DNA of 40,321 nucleotides from Actinomycetaceae bacterium (GTDB lineage Bacteria > Actinomycetota > Actinomycetes > Actinomycetales > Actinomycetaceae), in the NCBI GenBank assembly GCA_030537735.1, contig JAUNVG010000017.1, positions 1 to 40,321 of the forward strand, in the 5' to 3' direction. This document shows positions 9,207 through 15,883 of this stretch, in pieces. The notes under the pieces are model-generated. The model was given only the letters and a program-made list of their open reading frames with translations, did not search any database and was not told the DNA's origin. How positions within the stretch are numbered: position 1 is the first letter of the stretch; each line of letters starts with the position of its first letter. Position numbers and translations under genes: made by a program.

Positions 9207-10593
9207 CGGGTCGAATTGGCGCCAGGCCCTTGCCGACATCAGCGGAGCTGCCTCCTACCTGGTTATCGGTTTAGCGCTGTGGGCGGGCGTCTTAATGCAG
9301 GTGCGCCCCTCCCTGCAACGCTACCTTGACCTGTCCACCGCACAAGCCTGGGTCCTGGTTTCAGTAATCGCCACCTCCAGTACCTGGGTCTTATGGTTCC
9401 TCGCCGCCCAGATGGGACCGGTTGCGCAGCGATCTTCAGAACTACTGTTTCAATGCTCCTACCGTCAACGCAACCGCCGCCTCGCCTTAACGTGGTTGTT
9501 CCTAACTGCAGTTGCCCTCCTGATCGTCTTCACCACTTTGTTGATCTTAAACACCTCTCACCGCGGCGCTCAGCTGGTGGGGGCGGCCCCGCTCTCCATC
9601 GCGGTCGGCTGCCTGCTGCTGGCTTTGGCTCAGCGCTACAACTACGAGCAAGCCTGCCGCGCAGCCATCACCGGTTGGGGGCTTGCCATCGTGGTGCTCA
9701 TGGCGGTGAACACCTGGTGGCACCTGTGGTGGTTTTTGAACATCATTGCGGGCACCGCCATCGTAGCTGCGGTGGTGTTGGTCAGTGGCTTTATGAGGGC
9801 GGGTCTGCGCGCTGAAGTGCAGGCGGTGCCGCGATGGTCTTTGCTACGCGCAGCAGCTTTCCAAGATGCGGTTACCGGCGTAACCCAGTTATTCGATTCC
9901 ACTTCCGCCCAGGTCTACCGCGACCTGCACGGTAAGTCCCAGCGGATGCGGTTGGGGCGCCGCCCCGGCCTGTTGATGCGCACCTGGCTGCGCCTGGCGG
10001 CTTCTTCTCTACCCGCCGCTGTGGTCGCTACGTTAGTGGCGATGTTCGTGGCGCGAACCACCACCGTTAGCGCCGGTATTTGGGTGGCTCTGGTAGCCGC
10101 ACTGGTGTTGGCGCAGCTACATTCCAGCACCTGGGGGGACTGGTTCTCCTCCCCTGCTTTGCAACGCCTAGTGGCGGCTCGCTGGCATACTCACGTAGGA
10201 GTGTTCCTCGTGGTCTTGTTCTTCCCCGTCTTGGTTGCGTCGGTGGCGATAGGGGCGGTACTTGCCGCTGCCGGCCCGTGGGTTTACCACCCCATTTGGG
10301 CCCACGCGCTGGCAGGGTTAGCTCCCATTATTGTGCTGCTCACTGCCAGTGAACCAGAACCCGCCGGAAGTGGCTTCGGGGAGTTCATAGTCACCCCCGA
10401 AGGCATGGTGGTGCCCACTTCCCTACTGCAGAATCTGGGGGCAACCATTATTGTGCCGCTGGCGCTAGTTACGCTCGCCACCGCGTGGTCACCGCTGGTG
10501 GCATGCGTTATCACCGCTCTGGTTGCGGGGTGGGAAGCGAGGAAACTTGCCTCTTCGGAGCGAGGGCGGGTGCGCCCCCTGGGAAAGATCTAG
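9199..10593 (+). CDS. Multi-pass membrane protein, partner of the ABC ATPase
   Basis: A 464-residue integral membrane protein with roughly ten to twelve hydrophobic segments. It has a large polar region near residues 195-260 that includes SLLRAAAFQDAVTGVTQLFD. I chose the ATG at 9199, which overlaps the ATPase stop as ATGATTAA and follows GGTGAG; upstream in-frame starts lie inside the ATPase gene. The coupling indicates it is the permease of that transporter. It resembles actinobacterial ABC-associated membrane proteins of the DUF6297 type, but I am not certain of that assignment. Its stop meets the stop of the next gene on the other strand. Confidence 0.8.
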   Translation: MINGSNWRQALADISGAASYLVIGLALWAGVLMQVRPSLQRYLDLSTAQAWVLVSVIATSSTWVLWFLAAQMGPVAQRSSELLFQCSYRQRNRRLALTWLFLTAVALLIVFTTLLILNTSHRGAQLVGAAPLSIAVGCLLLALAQRYNYEQACRAAITGWGLAIVVLMAVNTWWHLWWFLNIIAGTAIVAAVVLVSGFMRAGLRAEVQAVPRWSLLRAAAFQDAVTGVTQLFDSTSAQVYRDLHGKSQRMRLGRRPGLLMRTWLRLAASSLPAAVVATLVAMFVARTTTVSAGIWVALVAALVLAQLHSSTWGDWFSSPALQRLVAARWHTHVGVFLVVLFFPVLVASVAIGAVLAAAGPWVYHPIWAHALAGLAPIIVLLTASEPEPAGSGFGEFIVTPEGMVVPTSLLQNLGATIIVPLALVTLATAWSPLVACVITALVAGWEARKLASSERGRVRPLGKI

Positions 10594-10937
10594 TCTTTCG
10601 CGGTGGCGTCGTAGGTGCGTTGCCCCAGCCACCCGACGAGGTAGCCGGTAATTACTGCCACCAGGTAAAAGGCTATGTAGATGGAGGCGGATAAGTTCGC
10701 CCAGATCAATATCGCAACTAGGGTTCCGACGGTGGCGGCTGCAGGTATGAGCCACCAGGGGGAGCGGAACCAGCCACCCAATGCACCTAGCGTCACCATT
10801 ACCACCGGGAGCACGAACAGTAGTAGTACGATGCCTGAGCCGGTGTCGATCATGGAGACGAATCCCAGGCTGGGGGCGATAAGTGCCACCGCTGCGAGGA
10901 TCAGGTTCGGACGGGAGGTTAAAGGCGAAGTTTCCAT
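10590..10937 (-). CDS. Small four-helix membrane protein
   Basis: 115 residues with four hydrophobic segments separated by short loops, Gly/Trp-containing turns (GGWFRSPWWLIP) and a short polar C-tail (QRTYDATAKD). There is no signal peptide separate from the first membrane segment. I do not recognise a family. It is convergent with the ABC permease gene with a 4-base overlap of the stops, so no room exists for a separate terminator. Real coding is likely because the hydrophobic pattern is regular. Confidence 0.7.
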   Translation of the reverse strand: METSPLTSRPNLILAAVALIAPSLGFVSMIDTGSGIVLLLFVLPVVMVTLGALGGWFRSPWWLIPAAATVGTLVAILIWANLSASIYIAFYLVAVITGYLVGWLGQRTYDATAKD

Positions 10938-11038
10938 GGTTAAACCCTACCAACTGGGGCGGGCAGGTAGAAGATGCTTCAGGGGTAAGATCGTAGGCGC
11001 GTGGCGGATCCTAGGCGGCGAGGGACGGACGCGAACGC

Positions 11039-11620
11039 TCACGGTTGCGGTTTGAACGCGGTAGTGCTCCCCCACTCGTTGCGCCCCAACTTCGAAAGCG
11101 GATCGAGCGCCGCGAAGTCAGCCATCCCGTCCTCGGCGACGATCGCCGGATCGATGTGGATAGTTTCAACCAGGCCGTAGGTGACCAGTGATCCCCCCAC
11201 GGTTACGGCTTCGAGAGTGCGGCACTCCAAGGCAGCGCGGCACCCTTCCACCATGGGCGCATCCACGTTGGGGGCTTTGAAACATTCCAATCCGGCGGCG
11301 TCTGCTTCCGACTCCCCATAGGGCATCTCCTGCGAAGTGAGCGCCACCAGTTTTTGCTGCTCAGTGTTAGCGAAGTTCACCACGAACGCGCCGCGCTCGG
11401 CAGCGTTGCGGGAGGAATCCTTAGGGCGGCGGGAGGCGAACTGCACAATCGGGGGTTCGGTGGAAACTACGGCGAATAGCGCGTACGGAGCGAGGTTCAC
11501 CGACCCGTCCTCGTTATAGGTTGAAACCCAGGCGATGGGACGAGGCACCACCAAGGACATCAGTAGCTGGTAGTTGCGTAAGCTGTCGTGTTCGGCGATG
11601 GTGTGGATACTGCGTTCCAT
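11039..11620 (-). CDS. Flavin reductase-like (flavoredoxin) domain protein
   Basis: 193 residues of the FMN-binding split-barrel flavin reductase family. It shows the typical start LLMSLVVPRPIAWVSTYNEDGSVNLAPYALFAVVSTEPP, followed by KDSSRNAAERGAFVVNFAN. Members reduce flavins or act as flavoproteins near metabolic genes; the substrate cannot be told. The ATG at 11620 has AAGGAA 4-5 bases upstream and begins at the usual family N-terminus; a longer in-frame start at 11752 would add 44 residues of Arg-rich sequence unlike the family. It is the last host gene before the element. Confidence 0.85.
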   Translation of the reverse strand: MERSIHTIAEHDSLRNYQLLMSLVVPRPIAWVSTYNEDGSVNLAPYALFAVVSTEPPIVQFASRRPKDSSRNAAERGAFVVNFANTEQQKLVALTSQEMPYGESEADAAGLECFKAPNVDAPMVEGCRAALECRTLEAVTVGGSLVTYGLVETIHIDPAIVAEDGMADFAALDPLSKLGRNEWGSTTAFKPQP

Positions 11621-11780
11621 GGTTCCTTCTAGTTGGCGGGTCTCAATGCTGATTTCTTCTAGGCTATCGCGTTTGGCGGGCGCAAGTGGCCAGCGTCTAA
11701 CCTGCGGTTCACCTCGCCGGGCGGAGGTAGGTGTGCTTCGCAGGACGAACAACGCGGCGGTGGCAATATCGTATGGAGAC

Positions 11781-11805
11781 TTTGTACGCCTGGCAGGCGT
11801 ACAAA
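11781..11805. repeat. 25-bp palindrome, copy 2 (TTTGTACGCC / GGCGTACAAA)
   Basis: Perfect 10-base arms with a 5-base spacer. The same arrangement, with one base different, occurs at 215-239. It sits between the flavin reductase gene and the element junction. Read as codons, both copies give a similar peptide core (LYxxWxAYKL), so this copy may be a remnant of coding sequence rather than an operator. Confidence 0.6.
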
Positions 11806-11911
11806 CTAAGAATCTAATAGCGGGGACAGGCCCCTCGTTACTGGTTTCCCAGGGGCAGGCCTACAGCCCGCGAAGTGGAGGCGGGTGGCGCTCACCCCTC
11901 GGGGTACGCGA

Positions 11912-11935
11912 AAGCCCCCGCTTTCGCGGGGGCTT
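11912..11935 (-). terminator. Terminator hairpin downstream of the tRNA remnant
   Basis: A 10-bp stem (AAGCCCCCGC / GCGGGGGCTT) with a 4-base loop lies 8 bases beyond the tRNA 3' end on the minus strand. Its position fits the original intrinsic terminator of the tRNA gene that received the element. Confidence 0.75.
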
Positions 11936-11943
11936 CCTTGGGG

Positions 11944-11978
11944 TGGGCCCACAGGGAATCGAACCCTGAACCCACGGT
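11944..11978 (-). other. Displaced tRNA 3' half: left attachment site of the element
   Basis: On the minus strand the acceptor 3' strand TGGGCCC plus discriminator A (11951-11944), a perfect T arm (CAGGG TTCGATT CCCTG, 11968-11952), a 5-base variable loop and the 3' side of an anticodon stem (ACCGT) are present. CCA is not encoded. The expected 5' acceptor (GGGCCCA) and D arm are missing from 11979-12040, so the tRNA is cut in the anticodon region. This is the classic footprint of tyrosine-integrase insertion into a tRNA. The identity is unproven; tRNA-Lys is possible. The intact copy should lie beyond the right edge. Confidence 0.82.
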
Positions 11979-12036
11979 GCAAATAATTACTTGGCTGACG
12001 ATGACCTTTGTACGGCTATTTTTTTCACCTACAAAG

Positions 12037-12183
12037 CCAGTGATTCCAGCTACTCCAGTATCACCAGCGATTTCGGCAACACCAGTGACTACCGTTTGCG
12101 TGATAATAATGCCATTTGGCGACACACTGGCTTTCGTGGCTTTACTGGCTTTCCCAGCCTTCCCATTTTCACTGGGAATACTG
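12037..12183. repeat. Degenerate 9-bp periodic repeats between attachment site and integrase
   Basis: Two blocks with exact 9-base phasing: 12037-12090 (CCAGTGATT, CCAGCTACT, CCAGTATCA and similar) and 12130-12183 (GCTTTCGTG, GCTTTACTG, GCTTTCCCA and similar). On the plus strand they would encode Pro-x-x and Ala/Leu-Phe-x triplets ahead of the integrase. On the minus strand they encode a collagen-like Gly-x-x stretch. The 614-base interval 11621-12234 holds no other gene I can support. Confidence 0.6.
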
Positions 12184-12234
12184 GGATTTATACCGAATTG
12201 CCTCACACCGTCCTTATGTGGCATCTGGGTCTAT

Positions 12235-13122
12235 ATGAGGAACCTAAACGACCCCAGAAGTGCTGGCTTTCCCCAAGCGTGGCTTATCCACACAAACGCC
12301 TGGCTAAAAGTATTGCGCTCCCGCGGATTAAGTGAGCAAACAGTTGAAAAACGCTTCGACCACATCAGTATGATGGCTCGCACTTTCGCCGATACCGACC
12401 CGATGGAAATAACCGTCGGCCAGCTACTCGATTGGCTTTCCACTACGCCCTGGAAGCCAGAGACGCGCCACAGCTATTACTGTAGCTTCCGTGGTTTTTT
12501 CCGCCATTGCAGGCCTGAAGATGTACACATTCAAGCTGCCTTCCCCTCGATACGTCGCCGCGTCCCACCACCGCGCCCATGCCCAGAAAACATCTTTAAT
12601 CAGGCAATAGCAGATGCAGACGAAAGAACCCGTCTAGTTCTGCTACTAGCTGGCGTTCTTGGGTTACGTGCGGGCGAAATAGCTCGCGTCCATATCACCG
12701 ATATTTCCCTCGACCTGATGGGCTACACCCTACGAATCCACGGAAAAGGCGGTAAACAGCGTGACATTCCACTACCAAACCCACTCGCATGTCTGATCAT
12801 CAATCGATGCAGTGAAAACGGTGGCTACTGTTTCCCAGGAAAAAAATACGCTCACATAACAAGCCATCGTCTATCAAAAACCGCGACGGAATTCTTACCC
12901 CCACCCTGGACACTACACACACTTAGGCATCGATTCGCCACCCGCGCATACAGTGCCGAACGCGACTTATTGACACTGCAACAGCTCTTAGGTCATGAAT
13001 CCGTCGCAACCACGCAACGATACGCAAAACCACCACCTGAAGCTATCTACAAAGCAATTAACGCTGCACTACCAAAACAGTGGCATCACGCAGCATTTCT
13101 TAACGAAGGAGAAAGAAAATGA
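12235..13122 (+). CDS. int: Tyrosine integrase of the element
   Basis: About 295 residues. It has an N-terminal core-binding SAM-like domain (WLKVLRSRGLSEQTVEKRFDHI, LLDWLSTTPWKPETRHSYYCSF) and a catalytic domain with Arg in GVLGLRAGEIARV, Lys in HGKGGKQRDIPL, HTLRHRFATRAY (H-x-x-R), LGHESVATTQRYAKP (His and the nucleophile Tyr). It catalyses integration and excision at the adjacent tRNA site. The ATG at 12235 is chosen because upstream in-frame sequence is low-complexity repeat and then the tRNA remnant; its ribosome site is poor, so a start farther up (12001) is not excluded. It overlaps parA by ATGA. Confidence 0.9.
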   Translation: MRNLNDPRSAGFPQAWLIHTNAWLKVLRSRGLSEQTVEKRFDHISMMARTFADTDPMEITVGQLLDWLSTTPWKPETRHSYYCSFRGFFRHCRPEDVHIQAAFPSIRRRVPPPRPCPENIFNQAIADADERTRLVLLLAGVLGLRAGEIARVHITDISLDLMGYTLRIHGKGGKQRDIPLPNPLACLIINRCSENGGYCFPGKKYAHITSHRLSKTATEFLPPPWTLHTLRHRFATRAYSAERDLLTLQQLLGHESVATTQRYAKPPPEAIYKAINAALPKQWHHAAFLNEGERK

Positions 13123-13919
13123 TTACTATCGCTATCGCAAACCAAAAGGGGGGAGTAGGTAAGTCGACCACGACCTACCACCTAGCCCGCGCAGCAGTTA
13201 GAGACGGACTGAACGTGCTGTGTGTAGACCTGGACCCCCAAGGCAATCTCACCTCCAGTCTTACTAAAAATCCCATTCCAGAAGATGTAGAAGGCTTAGC
13301 TGACGTTTTAAGCACGCGAAGCAACGCCGTAGCCACGGACGTAATACTGCCCGCCCTATGGGAAGGCGCCGACCTTATGCCTACAGTGGGAGAAACGCTA
13401 GCACTAGTACGAGACGAACTCGTCGTAGCCGGGGCAGGACGAGAAAACCGCCTACAAACCGCCCTGCAAAGCGTCTCAACAAACTATGACCTATGCCTGA
13501 TCGACTGCGCTCCCAGCCTAGATCAGCTCACAATCAACGGTCTTACCGCAGCCAACATAGTCGCGATCGTAACTCACTCCAAACTGTGGAGCGCCAACGG
13601 ACTAGCACGCCTACTGAGCACAATCGAAGATGTCAGACGCTTCTACAATCCAAACCTCACAATCAGCGGAATAATACTAAACCAATTCGAAGCTGGAACC
13701 TGCTCAGGCAAACACTGGATGAACGAACTCAAAACGGCTGCCGAACGAAACCGACTAGCTGTATTCGACCCGCCCATCCCCAAACGAGTAGCTATAGCAG
13801 ACTCCGTGGAAGCCTCCCAGCCACTAGACCAATGGCCAACACCAGGGGCTAACGCAATGGCAGACATCTACCACACCTACCTAACAGCAATCCTGAACCA
13901 CGATAGGACGCAACAATGA
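13119..13919 (+). CDS. parA: ParA-family ATPase
   Basis: A 266-residue deviant Walker-type partition ATPase. The P-loop KGGVGKSTT (residues 10-18) has the signature Lys. Switch motifs follow: LCVDLDPQGNLTSSL and, later, LCLIDCAPSLDQLT. Such proteins move DNA over the nucleoid or support element maintenance. It is translationally coupled to the integrase upstream (ATGA at 13119) and to the RHH protein downstream (ATGA at 13916). Integrase, ParA and its partner are therefore made from one transcript, which suggests that the excised form is stabilised or segregated. Confidence 0.92.
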   Translation: MITIAIANQKGGVGKSTTTYHLARAAVRDGLNVLCVDLDPQGNLTSSLTKNPIPEDVEGLADVLSTRSNAVATDVILPALWEGADLMPTVGETLALVRDELVVAGAGRENRLQTALQSVSTNYDLCLIDCAPSLDQLTINGLTAANIVAIVTHSKLWSANGLARLLSTIEDVRRFYNPNLTISGIILNQFEAGTCSGKHWMNELKTAAERNRLAVFDPPIPKRVAIADSVEASQPLDQWPTPGANAMADIYHTYLTAILNHDRTQQ

Positions 13920-14245
13920 CCCGCCCACACCCACGCAAAAGCACCCTCGCCGGGCAAAGCCCAGCAAGACCAGAAACACCACCAATACCCGCAACACCAG
14001 CAAGCCCAGAAAGCCTGGCGACAAACGAGAAGCAAAAAATCACCATAACCATAGACGCGCGCGTAGCTAATCAAGCACGCGGAGTCTATCTAGCTGAACT
14101 CGCACACGGCGGTCCCACCACATGGAGCAAGTGGATCGAAGAAGCAATAAGACACAAGCTGAACGATATGCACCAACCGCAGATCAACGCACTTCCTCCC
14201 GGGACGATCCCAACAGGGCGACCGGTAGACCTAGACGAGCGATAA
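13916..14245 (+). CDS. Ribbon-helix-helix partition partner (ParG/ParB-like)
   Basis: 109 residues. The first ~38 are Pro/Ala/Thr-rich, built on 9-base periodic codons (PETPPIPATPASPES), like the disordered tail of ParG-type partners. Then comes a beta strand KQKITITIDARVANQARG followed by two helices (SKWIEEAIRHKLNDM), the ribbon-helix-helix pattern. It probably binds a centromere or operator and stimulates ParA, whose gene it overlaps by ATGA. Its last codons run into the first half-site of the toxin-antitoxin operator. Confidence 0.75.
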   Translation: MTRPHPRKSTLAGQSPARPETPPIPATPASPESLATNEKQKITITIDARVANQARGVYLAELAHGGPTTWSKWIEEAIRHKLNDMHQPQINALPPGTIPTGRPVDLDER

Positions 14246-14273
14246 CACTCGCGTTATCATTAAGGGAGATAAC
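14241..14273. promoter_or_regulatory. Candidate toxin-antitoxin operator, three GATAAC half-sites
   Basis: GATAAC at 14241-14246, inverted GTTATC at 14253-14258 and GATAAC again at 14268-14273. The last half-site touches the GGGAG ribosome site (14264-14268) and ends 2 bases before the toxin ATG. Such spacing suits autoregulation by the antitoxin or its complex. Confidence 0.6.
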
Positions 14274-14275
14274 AA

Positions 14276-14608
14276 ATGTGGGATATTCAAATGACCACCA
14301 AAGTGGTCAAATGGTACGAATCCTTGCCTGAAGCTGACCGCGCCATCACCGACCGTATGCTTGCCAAACTAAGAACCGAAGGGGTGAACTTGAAAATGCC
14401 ACACTCCCGAACGCTAAAAGGTGGGTTGTTTGAGCTGCGCTACACCCTACGAAACGGAAAAATAAACCAGCGTTTAACCTACTGTTTCCGCCCCGAATCC
14501 AAAGCCATCATACTCACCCAGTTCCGCAAGACACGCAACAATGAAGCAAATCAAATACGCATTGCGCGCAACCTATTAAAGAAACTGAAAGAAGCAGACA
14601 ATGACTGA
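14276..14608 (+). CDS. higB: HigB/RelE-type toxin (Gp49-like)
   Basis: 110 residues of the phage-derived Gp49/HigB family of ribosome-dependent mRNA interferases. It shows VVKWYESLPEADR, then MPHSRTLKGGLFELRYTLRNGKINQRLTYCF, a basic RNA-cleaving face and a TQFRKTRN tail before the final helix. The toxin precedes the antitoxin gene, as in hig systems, and overlaps it by 8 bases (14601-14608). GGGAG lies 7 bases before the ATG. It probably stabilises the element by addiction. Confidence 0.87.
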   Translation: MWDIQMTTKVVKWYESLPEADRAITDRMLAKLRTEGVNLKMPHSRTLKGGLFELRYTLRNGKINQRLTYCFRPESKAIILTQFRKTRNNEANQIRIARNLLKKLKEADND

Positions 14609-14912
14609 AAAGCTCCATTCCTACGACGCGGTGAAAGCGCGCGTCGATGCAAGCTACACACCTAAACAATGGAACCGCTACCGCCTGGCAGAACAAGACG
14701 CACAACTGCAAATCGAGCTAGCCGAACTCATATACGCAATGCGCACCAAAGCAGGCATGAGTCAACGCGATCTAGCACGCAAACTCGACGTGAAGCAGCC
14801 CTTTATAGCTGCCTTAGAAACCGGGGGGCGTTTACCGAAACTAACCACATTGCAGCGCATTGCTACCGCCACTAACCACAGCATTCATCTAAAGGTGGAG
14901 CCAACACCATGA
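14601..14912 (+). CDS. higA: HigA-type antitoxin with helix-turn-helix
   Basis: 103 residues. The N-terminal half is helical and should wrap the toxin. The C-terminal half is a Cro/CI-type helix-turn-helix (MRTKAGMSQRDLARKLDVKQPFIAALETGGRLPKLTTLQRIA). It would neutralise HigB and repress the pair through the GATAAC repeats. It overlaps the toxin gene upstream and the membrane-protein gene downstream (ATGAG at 14909), so the operon does not stop at the pair. Confidence 0.87.
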   Translation: MTEKLHSYDAVKARVDASYTPKQWNRYRLAEQDAQLQIELAELIYAMRTKAGMSQRDLARKLDVKQPFIAALETGGRLPKLTTLQRIATATNHSIHLKVEPTP

Positions 14913-15805
14913 GCGCTAAAACTTTCCTACGCAACCACCGCAAACCACTCATTCTCATAGCTATCGCCCTCACCGTTGCAGTTGCTATAACAGCCGCCAT
15001 AGTGTTAAACCACCGAAGCCAGGCTTTAGCGCAGGCTCGAAGCGAGTGCGATCAAGCATTAGTTACGCTCACTCAAACAAGTGCAGATACACAAGAGCTA
15101 ATCACTGACACCGAGTTGATTAGTGAAGTCACCACTGAGCGGGAAGCCCTAAAAACGCTCACCGACAAAGCGCACATGCAATGTGAGGGCACCGCAAAAG
15201 AAATTAAACAGGCAACTAAGCAGATCCAGAGCCTAACTGGGCAGCTCAAGACTACTTACACCGATCTGAGCAAGAAAGCCCAAACAGTGCTCGAGCAAGC
15301 CCACGCCAGCGCGTTAGACGACGTGAAAACCGCTCTACAGTTAGCAACCGATACCTACACAAGCAGCAACGGCAAAGTTGATGCAGCAATCACCGACCCG
15401 TTAAAGACTGCTATCGATCAAGCCAACAACGAAATAACACACGCCAGCGCCGCCACCATATCGCAATACCTACAAGCAATAGACAAACTCAAAGACCTAC
15501 ACCAAACCCTCACCACCCGCACCACCGCCACATCCAAAGCACGCCAAGCATACGTAACCGCCCAAACACGCGAGCAAGCGCCACCAGCGAATACGGATAC
15601 CGGCAGTGAATATGCAGGTGAATATACCGAAACCGACCAATGGAACCGTATACCAGACGACTACAACCCACCCCAACCAGCACCAGAACCCGCACCACCC
15701 GCACCAGCAGATAATGGCGGGTGGGTTGTTACTGAAGAAGAGGATGAATGCTGGCTGGGAGATACCTCAGGCAATCCTGCGGTACCTATCCCGTGTGATC
15801 CGTAG
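14909..15805 (+). CDS. Membrane-anchored coiled-coil protein
   Basis: 298 residues. A short basic cytoplasmic N-tail precedes one membrane segment (about 14-34). It is followed by a long Gln/Thr/Ala/Lys-rich helical region with heptad-like pattern (about 38-220), a Pro-rich stretch (PPQPAPEPAPPAPAD) and an acidic Cys-containing end (EEEDECWLGD...PCDP). It is outward facing if the tail is inside. The family is not recognised. It overlaps the antitoxin stop by 4 bases. Exported coiled-coil proteins in such elements may aid mating contact or exclusion, which is inference only. Confidence 0.75.
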   Translation: MSAKTFLRNHRKPLILIAIALTVAVAITAAIVLNHRSQALAQARSECDQALVTLTQTSADTQELITDTELISEVTTEREALKTLTDKAHMQCEGTAKEIKQATKQIQSLTGQLKTTYTDLSKKAQTVLEQAHASALDDVKTALQLATDTYTSSNGKVDAAITDPLKTAIDQANNEITHASAATISQYLQAIDKLKDLHQTLTTRTTATSKARQAYVTAQTREQAPPANTDTGSEYAGEYTETDQWNRIPDDYNPPQPAPEPAPPAPADNGGWVVTEEEDECWLGDTSGNPAVPIPCDP

Positions 15806-15828
15806 ACACGAATAAGCGCTATGGATAT

Positions 15829-15863
15829 GTTTAAGGCTCAGGCAAAATGCCTGAGCCTTAAAC
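15829..15863. terminator. Bidirectional terminator between convergent genes
   Basis: A perfect 16-bp stem (GTTTAAGGCTCAGGCA / TGCCTGAGCCTTAAAC) with loop AAA (15845-15847). It has A/T-rich flanks on both sides and serves the coiled-coil gene (plus) and the surface-protein gene (minus). Confidence 0.88.
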
Positions 15864-15883
15864 TATGCGCCTATCGGCCTGGG

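Noticed and set aside
11940..12015. A complete tRNA gene at the element's left edge
   Set aside because: The T arm and acceptor 3' strand are good, but no D arm, anticodon stem 5' side or matching acceptor 5' strand exists in the next 60 bases.
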